Source: Actinomadura syzygii
Lineage (GTDB): Bacteria > Actinomycetota > Actinomycetes > Streptosporangiales > Streptosporangiaceae
NCBI RefSeq assembly: GCF_008085905.1
Contig: NZ_VSFF01000024.1
Span: 1-48,783 of the forward strand
DNA length: 48,783 nt
Direction: 5' to 3'
Positions 41,755 through 48,783 of the stretch are shown here, piece after piece. Made by a program: the position numbers and the translations under genes. Below the pieces are notes generated by a model. That model had not been told where the DNA came from. It saw only the letters and a list, made by a program, of their open reading frames with translations, and ran no database searches. Position 1 is the first letter of the stretch. Every line of letters starts with the position of its first letter.

Positions 41755-42947
41755 GCGCGTGCCTCCGTGCTCTCCAGGTCCGTGTTCTCCAGGACGGTCG
41801 CCAGGCCCTGCCCGACGCCGATGCAGATGGCGGCGACGCCCCAGCGCTCGCCGCGCTCGCGGAGCACCTTCGCGAGCGTGCCGAGGACGCGGGCGCCGCT
41901 GGCCCCGAGCGGGTGGCCGATCGCGATCGCGCCGCCCCGGGTGTTGACGATCTCCGGGTCGACGCCCCAGGCGTCGACGCAGGCGAGGGACTGCACGGCG
42001 AACGCCTCGTTGAGCTCCACCGCGCCGACCTGGTCCCAGCCGATCCCGGCGCGGGCGAGGGCGCGGTTCGCCGCCTCGACCGGGGCGTACCCGAAGTCCT
42101 GCGGGTCGAGCGCGAACGCGCCCCGTCCGGCGACGCGGGCGAGGGGTTCGAGGCCGAGCCGGTCGGCGGCCTCGGCCGAGCCGAGCAGCAGGGCGGACGC
42201 GCCGTCGCTCAGCGGCGAGGCGTTGCCGGCGGTAATGGTGCCGTCGGCGCGGAAACTCGGTTTGAGCGCGGCGAGCTTCTCCAGCGACGTGTCGGCGCGG
42301 ACGCCCTCGTCGCGCTTCAACCCCCCGGTCGGGACGACGAGGTCGTCGTAGAAGCCGTCGTCCCAGGCGGCCGCGGCGAGGCGGTGCGAGCGCAGCGCGA
42401 ACGCGTCCTGTCGCTCCCGGGTGACGCCGTACTTCTCCTGGAGGAGTTCGTTGGCCTCGCCCAGGGAGACGGTCCACTCCTTCGGCATGCGCGGGTTCAC
42501 CAGCCGCCATCCGAGCGTCGTCGAGACCGCGGTGACGTCGGCGGCGGGGAACGCCTTGCGCGGCTTCGGGAGCACCCACGGCGCGCGGGTCATCGACTCG
42601 ACCCCGCCGGCGATCACCACGTCGGCGTCGCCCGTGTCGATCGTCCGGGACGCGATCATCGCCGCGTCGAGGCTGGACCCGCACAGGCGGTTGACGGTCG
42701 AGCCGGGGACGCCGGTCGGCAGCCCCGCGAGCAGCGCGGCCATCCTGCCGACGTTGCGGTTCTCCTCGCCCGCGCCGTTCGCGTTGCCCCAGACGACCTC
42801 GTCGATCGCGGCCCGGTCCAGCCGGGGCGCCCGCTCCAGCAGCGCGGTGATCACACCCGCCGCGAGGTCGTCCGGCCGGACGTCCGCGAGGGCGCCGTTG
42901 AACCGTCCGAATGGCGTCCGGACGGCCGAGTACAGATAGGTGCTCAT
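41751..42947 (-). CDS. pcaF: Acyl-CoA thiolase, likely 3-oxoadipyl-CoA thiolase
   Basis: 398 aa. It begins MSTYLYSAVRTPFGRFNGALA. The nucleophile is Cys89 in NRLCGSSLDA; GHPLGASGARVLGTLA holds the catalytic His, and CIGVGQG the second Cys. It matches thiolase II length and order. Linked to pcaI/pcaJ by a GTGA overlap, it should cleave 3-oxoadipyl-CoA to succinyl-CoA and acetyl-CoA, the last step of aromatic-ring catabolism through protocatechuate or catechol. No ring-cleavage genes lie in this window. It is divergent from a LysR gene with a dyad between them. Confidence 0.88.
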   Translation of the reverse strand: MSTYLYSAVRTPFGRFNGALADVRPDDLAAGVITALLERAPRLDRAAIDEVVWGNANGAGEENRNVGRMAALLAGLPTGVPGSTVNRLCGSSLDAAMIASRTIDTGDADVVIAGGVESMTRAPWVLPKPRKAFPAADVTAVSTTLGWRLVNPRMPKEWTVSLGEANELLQEKYGVTRERQDAFALRSHRLAAAAWDDGFYDDLVVPTGGLKRDEGVRADTSLEKLAALKPSFRADGTITAGNASPLSDGASALLLGSAEAADRLGLEPLARVAGRGAFALDPQDFGYAPVEAANRALARAGIGWDQVGAVELNEAFAVQSLACVDAWGVDPEIVNTRGGAIAIGHPLGASGARVLGTLAKVLRERGERWGVAAICIGVGQGLATVLENTDLESTEARA

Positions 42948-42971
42948 GCGATCGAGGTTAGGTGACCTGCC

Positions 42972-42991
42972 TTGATACAGTGAAGTATCAA
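42972..42991. promoter_or_regulatory. LysR-type operator dyad
   Basis: TTGATAC-N6-GTATCAA, a perfect 7-bp inverted repeat in the 72-bp gap between pcaF (start 42947) and the LysR gene (start 43020). It contains the T-N11-A core of LysR-type sites (T76 and A88 flank 11 bases) and is well placed to regulate both genes. Confidence 0.7.
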
Positions 42992-43019
42992 TATTCGCTG
43001 CAATTGAGACGTTCACGAT

Positions 43020-43931
43020 ATGGATCTGCGTCACCTCCGGTACTTCGTCACGGTCGCCGAGGAGCTCCATTTCGGACGCGCGGCCGAGCGCCTCAACATG
43101 GCCCAGCCGCCGCTGTCGCAGGCGATCCGAAGGCTGGAGGCCGACCTCGGCGTGGAACTGCTCCACCGCAGCACCCGCCGCGTCACCCTCACCGACGCGG
43201 GCCGCGGCTACCTCGCGCGGGCCCGGAAGATCCTCGGCGAGGTCGACGACGCGGCGCACGAGGCCCGCCGGGTCGCGGCCGGGGCCGTCGGCCACCTCAC
43301 GATCGGCTGCGTCGGCACCGCGACCTACAGCCTGCTGCCCGCCCTCTCGCGGGGCCTGTCGACAGAGCTGTCCGGCGTCGACTTCTCATTTCGCGGCGAG
43401 ATGCTGGTGCCCGACCAGGTCGCCGCGCTGCGTACGGGCGGGATCGACCTGGCGCTGCTCCGGCCCCCGATCACCGACGCGTCCCTCACCGTCCTGCCGC
43501 TGCGCCGCGACCGGCTCGTCGTCGCGGCGCCCGCCGACCACCCGCTCGCCGCCCGGCGCCGGATCGGGATCGGCGACCTGGCGGACGCCGACCTCATCGT
43601 GCACTCGGCGGACCGCCGGTCGGTGATGTACGACGTGGTCCTCGGGCTCTTCCGCGACGCCGCCGTGGAGCCGCGGATCCGGCACGAGGTCGGCGAGACG
43701 TCCACCCTCGTCACGCTCGTCGCCGGTGGCCTCGGCGTCGCCGTCGTCCCGGAACCTGTGACCGCCCTGGCCCTCGACGGCGTCGTCTTCCGTCCGCTGG
43801 CGCGGCCCGCCGTCACGGTCGACCTGGCGATCGCGCACAGGACCGACCGCGACGAATCCCACCTGCTCCGGGCCGTCTCGGTCGTCCAGCGGATCGTCAG
43901 CGGTGGTCGGAGTCGATCGCCAGCTCGGTGA
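43020..43931 (+). CDS. LysR-family regulator of the pca operon
   Basis: 303 aa. The N-terminal winged HTH is LRHLRYFVTVAEELHFGRAAERLNMAQPPLSQAIRRLEADLGVELLHR. The effector domain begins near residue 90 (GHLTIGCVGTATYSLLPAL). It carries the usual periplasmic-binding-protein motifs, including PADHPLAARRRIGI and LVAGGLGVAVVPEPV. It is divergent from pcaF with a dyad operator between, so it is probably the activator of pcaFIJ responding to a pathway intermediate. No clear ribosome site precedes the ATG. Its 3' end overlaps the convergent IclR gene by 35 nt. Confidence 0.9.
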   Translation: MDLRHLRYFVTVAEELHFGRAAERLNMAQPPLSQAIRRLEADLGVELLHRSTRRVTLTDAGRGYLARARKILGEVDDAAHEARRVAAGAVGHLTIGCVGTATYSLLPALSRGLSTELSGVDFSFRGEMLVPDQVAALRTGGIDLALLRPPITDASLTVLPLRRDRLVVAAPADHPLAARRRIGIGDLADADLIVHSADRRSVMYDVVLGLFRDAAVEPRIRHEVGETSTLVTLVAGGLGVAVVPEPVTALALDGVVFRPLARPAVTVDLAIAHRTDRDESHLLRAVSVVQRIVSGGRSRSPAR

Positions 43932-44727
43932 CGAGGGTGCTGATGGCGCGGGCGGTCTCGACGACCTGGGGGGCGATCACGTCGCGCAGTTCCGTCTTGT
44001 CCAGGGGGCGGGCGATGGAGACGTTGATCGCGGCGATGGGACGGTCGGACGCGTCGAAGACGGGCGCGCCGACCCCGCGGATGCCGAGGACCATCTCCTC
44101 GTCGTTCAGGGAGTAGCCGCGGCTGCGGACGCGGTCGAGCTCCTGGGTGAGCTTGCCGAGGTCGGTGATCGTGTACTGGGTGACGGCCTCCAACTCGCCC
44201 CCGCCGAGGATCTGCTCGACCTCCTCGCGGGGCAGGAACGCGAGGATCGCGCGTCCCAGCGAGGTGGCGTGGACGGGCAGCCGGCTTCCGACGAACAGCC
44301 GCAGCGCCAGGAGGTCGTCGTTGAGCAGGCGCGCGACGTAGACGACCTCCGCGCCGCTCAGCAGCGCCATGTTGACCGTCTCGCCGGTGCTCTCGCGCAG
44401 CCGCTGGAGATAGGGGCGCGCCATTTCCGACAGTTCCCGGCTGCTCAGTGCCGCGCGCGCCAGCGAGATCGCCTTCAGGCCGGGACGAAACGTCCGCGAC
44501 TGGGTCTCCTCCAGATAGCCGAGATTCAGTAGCGTCTGGCAGAAGCGGTACGCGGTTGCGCGGTTCAGTTCGGTCAACGAGGCGATCTCGCTCGTGGTGA
44601 GCTCGGGACGCCTCTCGTTGAACAGCTCCAGGATGGCGAGAGCGCGCGAGACGGACTGGATGCCGTCCTTCTTGCCGCCTCCGGCATCACCAGGCGAATT
44701 TTCGTTCGATGTGCGAGCCACAGGCAC
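43897..44727 (-). CDS. IclR-family transcriptional regulator
   Basis: 276 aa from a GTG at 44727. After a ~20-residue hydrophilic lead, IQSVSRALAILELFNERRPELTTSEIASLTELNRATAYRFCQTLLNLGYL is the IclR winged HTH. The GAF-like ligand domain starts near residue 90 (LQRLRESTGETVNMALLSGAEVVYVARL) and includes LPVHATSLGRAILAFL and GVGAPVFDASDRPIAAINVS. In actinomycetes IclR proteins of this type (PcaR, PobR) control aromatic catabolism, so it may regulate the pca genes or the divergent PPOX/reductase genes. A 35-nt tail overlap with the LysR gene is notable. Confidence 0.9.
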   Translation of the reverse strand: MPVARTSNENSPGDAGGGKKDGIQSVSRALAILELFNERRPELTTSEIASLTELNRATAYRFCQTLLNLGYLEETQSRTFRPGLKAISLARAALSSRELSEMARPYLQRLRESTGETVNMALLSGAEVVYVARLLNDDLLALRLFVGSRLPVHATSLGRAILAFLPREEVEQILGGGELEAVTQYTITDLGKLTQELDRVRSRGYSLNDEEMVLGIRGVGAPVFDASDRPIAAINVSIARPLDKTELRDVIAPQVVETARAISTLVTELAIDSDHR

Positions 44728-44901
44728 GATGGTAGCCCACCGCGGCGGACGGCCGCATTCCGCGCGCGACGCGCTCGGCGGCCACCCGCGCCGAACGGCG
44801 TCCTGTCAGCGACAAGTCCCCCGCAGCGGAGGCTCGCGGCGAGCACCGGAGCCGAGCGCACGCCGGGACGGGCGGACCTTCTCTGGCCAGGTAGCGCAGA
44901 G

Positions 44902-44916
44902 TATGCTCACGATATG
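44902..44916 (+). promoter_or_regulatory. Possible leaderless promoter for PPOX-like gene
   Basis: A TATGCT at 44902-44907 lies 6 nt before the ATG at 44914, and TTCTCT at 44879-44884 lies 17 nt further upstream. No Shine-Dalgarno is visible. A transcript starting at or beside the ATG would be leaderless, which is common in actinomycetes. The -35 match is weak. Confidence 0.35.
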
Positions 44917-45624
44917 AGCGTGCAGTCGAATCGTGAACAGATCCGGCTCGCATCCGAGGGGCGCCGGGGAACCGCCGCCGACGGTGCGGTCGCGACCCCG
45001 TGGCGGACGGCCCACCGGCGGCTCGGGGCCGCGGAGATGCGCGGCCTGCTGGGCGAGCCCGACCCGGAGACCCGGCTGAAAATCATCGATCACCTCGATC
45101 GGAATTGCCTGGCCTTCATCGCCCACTCGCCGTTCTGCTGCATGGCCACCGCGGACGCTTCCGGCGCGGCCGACTGCACTCCCCGCGGCGACTATCCCGG
45201 TTTTGTCCGCGCGCTCGACGAGCGGACCCTCGTCATCCCCGACCGGCTCGGGAACAAGCTGGGCGACTCCTTCTCCAACATCGCCGAGAACCCGCACATC
45301 GGGCTCCTCTTCTTCGTTCCGGGGGCGGTGGAGACCCTCCGCGTGAACGGGCGCGCGTACATCACCGACGACGAGGACCTGCGGACGATGCTGGAGCAGG
45401 ACGACGTGCGTCCCGAGCTGGCCACCCTCGTCGAGGTCGACGAAGCCTATCTGCACTGCGGCCGGTCGCTGCTGAGATCGCGGCTCTGGGAGGACGACAT
45501 GCGCGACCTGGCGCGCGAGATCCCGTCCCCCGGCACCTTCTGGGCGGACGCGGCGGCCACGGAGGGGCTCGACGCCGAACGGCTCGATCGCCTCTTCGAC
45601 GACGGCTACCAGGAGCTCTACTGA
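44914..45624 (+). CDS. PPOX-like flavin-binding protein
   Basis: 236 aa. A split-barrel FMN/F420-binding fold: FIAHSPFCCMATADASGAADCTPRGDYPGFV, then TLVIPDRLGNKLGDSFSNIAENPHIGLLFF and TLRVNGRAYIT. This matches predicted flavin-nucleotide-binding proteins of the pyridoxamine-phosphate-oxidase superfamily (COG3576-like). The C-terminus has YLHCGRSLLRSRLW, typical of the group. The true activity is unknown; it is probably an oxidoreductase rather than PLP synthesis. The next gene, a PDR-type reductase, begins 2 nt after its stop, so the two are coupled and may form a reductase/flavoprotein pair. It is divergent from the IclR gene. Confidence 0.85.
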   Translation: MSVQSNREQIRLASEGRRGTAADGAVATPWRTAHRRLGAAEMRGLLGEPDPETRLKIIDHLDRNCLAFIAHSPFCCMATADASGAADCTPRGDYPGFVRALDERTLVIPDRLGNKLGDSFSNIAENPHIGLLFFVPGAVETLRVNGRAYITDDEDLRTMLEQDDVRPELATLVEVDEAYLHCGRSLLRSRLWEDDMRDLAREIPSPGTFWADAAATEGLDAERLDRLFDDGYQELY

Positions 45625-45625
45625 G

Positions 45626-46567
45626 ATGATGATCCGTGAAGGCGGCCGCCTGCTGACCGTGACGGGCATCGACCGCCCGGCCCGCGACATCGTGTCCCTC
45701 CAGCTCGCGGACCCGGCCGGGGACCCGCTTCCGGAATGGGAGCCGGGCGCCCACATCGACGTCCAGCTGATCACGCGCCATCTCCGGCAGTACTCCCTGT
45801 GCGGGAGTCCCGCCGACAGGTCCAGCTACCGGATCGCGGTGCTCAAGGAGCGCCTGTCCCGGGGCGCGTCCGCCTACATGCACTCGTACCTGCGCGTCGG
45901 CAAGCAGGTGCGCGTGTGGGAGCCGCGCAACCACTTCGTGCTGCGACCGGCGGAGCGCTACGTCTTCCTGGCCGCCGGTGTGGGGATCACGCCGATCCTG
46001 CCGATGGTCAAGCGGGCGCGGGACGCCGGGATCCCGTGGAAGCTGGCCTACAGCGTCCGGACCCTGGAGGAGGCCGCGTTCCGCGACGAGCTGGCCGAGC
46101 TGGGCGAAGCGGTGACGCTACAAGCCACGAGCACCGAAGGGCGACTGGACGTCCGCGAGTACGTCGGCCCGTTCGAGGACGGCACCGGCGTCTACTGCTG
46201 CGGCTCCCCCGGCTTCGTCGAGGCCGCGGAGGAGGCCGTCGCCGGGTGGCCGGCGGGAGCCTTCCATGTCGAGCGCTTCCTTCCTGTTCCGAGGGACTTC
46301 GGCCCGAGCGAGCCGTTCGAGGCCGTGTGCGCGCGGTCGGGGCTGCGGGTGCCGGTGGACGCCGGGGTCAGCCTCCTCACCGCGCTCCGCCGCGAGGGCG
46401 TGCGCGTGGCGGGCGGCTGCCTGAAGGGAGTGTGCGGCTCGTGCGCCGTCACGGTGCTGGACGGCGTCCCCCAGCACCGGGACTCCCTGCTGAACGCCGA
46501 CACGGCGGACCGCATGCACGCCTGCGTCTCCCGCGCCGCCACCCCGGAGATCGTCCTGGATATCTAG
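45626..46567 (+). CDS. PDR/VanB-family oxygenase reductase
   Basis: 313 aa. Domains in order: FMN-binding barrel (RQYSLCGSPADRSSYRIAVL), NAD-binding domain (VFLAAGVGITPILPMVKRA) and a C-terminal plant-type [2Fe-2S] ferredoxin. The ferredoxin has Cys265, Cys270, Cys273 and Cys300 (GGCLKGVCGSCAVTV, then MHACVSRA). This order is that of phthalate dioxygenase reductase/VanB. It passes electrons from NAD(P)H to an oxygenase component, which is not in the window. An alternative ATG is 3 nt later. It ends shortly before a strong bidirectional hairpin. It may serve aromatic demethylation or ring hydroxylation feeding the pca genes; inference. Confidence 0.9.
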   Translation: MMIREGGRLLTVTGIDRPARDIVSLQLADPAGDPLPEWEPGAHIDVQLITRHLRQYSLCGSPADRSSYRIAVLKERLSRGASAYMHSYLRVGKQVRVWEPRNHFVLRPAERYVFLAAGVGITPILPMVKRARDAGIPWKLAYSVRTLEEAAFRDELAELGEAVTLQATSTEGRLDVREYVGPFEDGTGVYCCGSPGFVEAAEEAVAGWPAGAFHVERFLPVPRDFGPSEPFEAVCARSGLRVPVDAGVSLLTALRREGVRVAGGCLKGVCGSCAVTVLDGVPQHRDSLLNADTADRMHACVSRAATPEIVLDI

Positions 46568-46592
46568 GTCCTGGATGTCTAGAGCCGCGAAA

Positions 46593-46622
46593 GAGGGGGA
46601 GGCGCCAGGGCGCCTCCCCCTC
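46593..46622. terminator. Bidirectional terminator hairpin
   Basis: GAGGGGGAGGCGC (46593-46605) pairs perfectly with 46610-46622 around a 4-nt loop, 13 bp of mostly G/C. It lies between the stops of the convergent reductase (46567) and livM (46638) genes. Confidence 0.8.
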
Positions 46623-46637
46623 CGACGTTCTCCGGCC

Positions 46638-47780
46638 TCACTCCTCGGCGGCGACCTCGGCGGGCGACCTGACCGGCGGAGCCGCTGCCCCGCTCTCCGC
46701 CGCCCCGGTCTCCGCCGGTGCGGCCTCCGGAGGCGCGGGCGTCCGGCCCTCGAACTGCACCTCCGAGGCCCCGAGCAGTCCGCTCGGCCGCCACCGCAGC
46801 ATCAGGATCAAGGCGACGCCCAGCGCGGCGAACGAGATCCCGCTCGGCGCGTGGATGTCGAGGCCGCCGATCGACACACCGCTCTCGACCTTGCGCAGCA
46901 CCTCGTTGATGACGGTGATCACGGCCGTGCCGAGCAGCGCCCCGCTGATGCCCCCGATGCCTCCGACGATCGCCATGGCGATCACCAGGACGAGCTGCGG
47001 GATGTAGAACGAGCCGGGAGAGAAGGCGGTGAGCAGCTGGGCGTACAGCGCCCCGGCGACGCCGGTGATGAACGCCGACAGGACGAACGCCCAGAGCCGC
47101 GAGCGCAGCACCGACACCCCGGCCGCCTCCGCCGCGGCGGGCTGGTCCCGGACGGCGCGGGCCCGCAGCCCCGCCGCCGACCACTTGAACCACGCGCTCA
47201 GCACGACCACCACGGCGAGGCTCGCGTAGACCCCGGCGAACGTCGTGTTCTCCGGGACGCCGAACAGCGACTGCGGGCCGCGCGTCAGCGGCGTCGCCTG
47301 GGCGAGCACGTTGCTGACGATGATCAGCAGGCCCAGGGTGGCGATGGACGCCGCCGCCCCCGACAGGCGCATCAGCGCGGGCCCGGTGAGCAGCGCGAGG
47401 AGCGCGGCGACGGCGCCGCCGATCAGCAGCGCGGGGAGGAACCCCACCTCGAAGCCCGCCAGCGGACCCGGCAGGTCCGGCAGGGTGACCTCCTTGTCGA
47501 TCACCGGCATCGCCGCGATCCCGCCCGCGTACGCGCCGACGGCCATGAAGGCGACGTGGCCGAACGAGACGATGCCGGTATTGCCGACGAACACCTGGAA
47601 CCCGATCACCAGGATGGCGTTGATGCCGAAGAGCAGGACGATCTCCGCCATCGTCGGGGCCATGAACAGCAGGGCGCCGAGCAGCGTCACCACGCCCGCC
47701 GCCAGCAGCGCCCCGGCCGTCGCGCCGAGGCGTCCGCGCAGGTCGGGCGGGCTGTCCTTGCGCAGTGCGAGCCTGACCAT
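46638..47780 (-). CDS. livM: Branched-chain amino-acid-type ABC permease LivM
   Basis: 380 aa. Hydrophobic, with about 9-10 helices. It contains the LivM signatures GINAILVIGFQVFVGNTGIVSFGHVAFMAVGAY and LIIVSNVLAQATPLTRGPQSLFGVP, and the EAA-like loop AVRDQPAAAEAAGVSVLRSRLWAFVLSA. A ~45-residue Ala/Pro/Glu-rich cytoplasmic tail follows the last helix and is longer than usual. It forms the membrane channel with LivH. The start ATG shares its A with the livH stop (TGATG). Given the neighbours it may import an aromatic acid or amide rather than Leu/Ile/Val, since this permease family has such members. Confidence 0.9.
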   Translation of the reverse strand: MVRLALRKDSPPDLRGRLGATAGALLAAGVVTLLGALLFMAPTMAEIVLLFGINAILVIGFQVFVGNTGIVSFGHVAFMAVGAYAGGIAAMPVIDKEVTLPDLPGPLAGFEVGFLPALLIGGAVAALLALLTGPALMRLSGAAASIATLGLLIIVSNVLAQATPLTRGPQSLFGVPENTTFAGVYASLAVVVVLSAWFKWSAAGLRARAVRDQPAAAEAAGVSVLRSRLWAFVLSAFITGVAGALYAQLLTAFSPGSFYIPQLVLVIAMAIVGGIGGISGALLGTAVITVINEVLRKVESGVSIGGLDIHAPSGISFAALGVALILMLRWRPSGLLGASEVQFEGRTPAPPEAAPAETGAAESGAAAPPVRSPAEVAAEE

Positions 47781-48664
47781 CAGGCGGCCTCCGTTCGGGC
47801 GCCGCTGAGCCCGCCGGGCCGCAGCACGAGTAGGGCGATGACGACCGCGAAGACGATCGCCTGCGCGTAGGTGATCGCGCCGGACGGGAGGACGACGTTC
47901 ATGGCGACCTCGATCCCGCCGAGCGCGAGCCCGCCGAGCATGGCGCCCGAGGTGCGTCCGAGCCCGCCGAGGACGATCGCGATGAACGCCTTCAGGGTGG
48001 GCTCCAGGTCGGACCGCGGGGTCACCGCGCCGACCTTGGCGAACCAGAGCAGCCCGACCACCCCGGCGATCGCGCCGCTGATCGCGAAGGCGATCATCAG
48101 CACGCGGTCCGGACGGATCCCCATCAGCCGGGCGGTCTCCGGCGACTCCGCGGCGGCGCGCAGGTGCGCGCCGAACGGGGTGCGGTGGAGCAGCCCGTAG
48201 AACGCGGCGACGACGATCGCCCCGCCCGCGATGGTGACGACCTGGAGCACCGGGACGCGCAGCCCGCCCGCCGCGATGACGCCGGTCAGGAAGTCCGGGG
48301 TGTTCAGCACCCGGGGCTTCTCACCGAAGATCAGGATCGCGATGTACTGCATGATCAGCAGGACGCCGAACGAGGTGATCAGCAGGGTGATCTGCGGCGC
48401 GCCGATGAAGGGCCGGAAGGCGACCCGTCCCATCGCCATCGACAGCGCGGTGACGAACAGGATGCACAGCGGCACCACCAGGACGAACGGCAGCCCGGCG
48501 TCGACCAGGACGCAGGCCCCGTACCCGCCCCACACCAGCAGCAGCCCGTAGGCGAAGTTGATCAGGTTCATGACGCTGAACACCAGCGTCAGGCCGAGGG
48601 CGAGCAGGGCGTAGGTGGAGCCGACGCTCAGGGCGTCGAGCACGTGCTGGACGAGTGCGGTCAC
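47780..48664 (-). CDS. livH: Branched-chain amino-acid-type ABC permease LivH
   Basis: 294 aa from a GTG at 48664 with AAGGAGG about 8 nt before. It has the family opening LSVGSTYALLALGLTLVFSVMNLINFAYG, LLITSFGVLLIMQYIAILIFG and the EAA loop RAAAESPETARLMGIRPDRVLMIAFAISGA. About eight helices are visible. It is the partner of LivM. The substrate-binding protein and the two ATPases expected in such operons are not in the window; the binding protein is probably encoded just right of 48,783. The 119 bases after 48664 hold no gene I can support. Confidence 0.9.
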   Translation of the reverse strand: MTALVQHVLDALSVGSTYALLALGLTLVFSVMNLINFAYGLLLVWGGYGACVLVDAGLPFVLVVPLCILFVTALSMAMGRVAFRPFIGAPQITLLITSFGVLLIMQYIAILIFGEKPRVLNTPDFLTGVIAAGGLRVPVLQVVTIAGGAIVVAAFYGLLHRTPFGAHLRAAAESPETARLMGIRPDRVLMIAFAISGAIAGVVGLLWFAKVGAVTPRSDLEPTLKAFIAIVLGGLGRTSGAMLGGLALGGIEVAMNVVLPSGAITYAQAIVFAVVIALLVLRPGGLSGARTEAA

Positions 48665-48783
48665 TACTGGACCCTCCTTGGTGCGGGCACTGGAAGAGTG
48701 CTCGTGGTTGGATGCCGGTGAGAGCCGGGGTGACGGCCTGGGTGCGGTGGCCCCGTGAGGGCCGCAATGACACTGCCGCCCCC

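Overview
The window is high-GC DNA with GTG starts and many 4-nt ATGA stop/start overlaps. Gene content (group 1h/'actinobacterial-type' hydrogenase, HxlR/PadR/IclR regulators, NACHT NTPase, GH20 with a chitin-binding module) points to a filamentous actinomycete. A Streptosporangiales/Actinomadura-like host is my guess, not something the sequence proves. I recognise no rRNA, tRNA or CRISPR array.

Region 1 (1-9,000) is a defence and decay zone. A 5'-damaged cation-efflux gene is followed on the minus strand by a complete type I Wadjet operon, jetA-jetB-jetC-jetD, with every junction overlapping by 4 nt. Beyond it lies about 1.5 kb of wreckage: an 18-bp perfect hairpin, a frameshifted 3' piece of glucose-6-phosphate dehydrogenase and a frameshifted 3' piece of a UvrD-like helicase.

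Region 2 (9,200-17,100) starts with a plus-strand module: a small two-helix membrane protein, a membrane-anchored NACHT NTPase and an MFS exporter. The small protein carries two copies of a Gly/Ala/Thr motif (TGxAxAxGxGGxAxTG-like) and the NACHT protein carries a third at its extreme N-terminus. I consider this the best candidate for a little-described system: a homotypic tag linking a membrane effector to an NLR-like sensor. Two paralogous minus-strand genes with a shared N-terminal winged-helix-like domain follow; one ends in an excisionase-type HTH, the other is frameshifted. A gene-poor stretch with several hairpins comes next.

Region 3 (17,100-22,000) holds an HxlR regulator divergent from an atypical SDR plus MFS exporter, with a clear inverted-repeat operator between them, then a secreted GH20 hexosaminidase ending at a strong terminator.

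Region 4 (22,000-35,700) is a [NiFe]-hydrogenase locus of the high-affinity group 1h type. The plus-strand operon is: unknown protein, maturation protease, hypA, small subunit, large subunit, NifU-like protein, DUF5947-like protein, two tiny proteins, hypC, hypD, hypE. The convergent minus-strand operon is: padR, a SIS-HypC fusion, a SIS protein, hypF. hypB is not in the window.

Region 5 (35,800-40,400) carries an MMPL/RND transporter, a CsoR-family repressor lacking the copper-ligand His, a DUF302 protein and a DNA photolyase. Three matching ATACCCC/GGGGTAT operators precede the transporter and the repressor.

Region 6 (40,400-48,783) encodes the lower beta-ketoadipate pathway (pcaI, pcaJ, pcaF) with LysR and IclR regulators, a flavin-binding PPOX-like protein with a phthalate-dioxygenase-reductase-like enzyme, and livH/livM permeases of a branched-chain amino-acid-type ABC importer that continues beyond the window.
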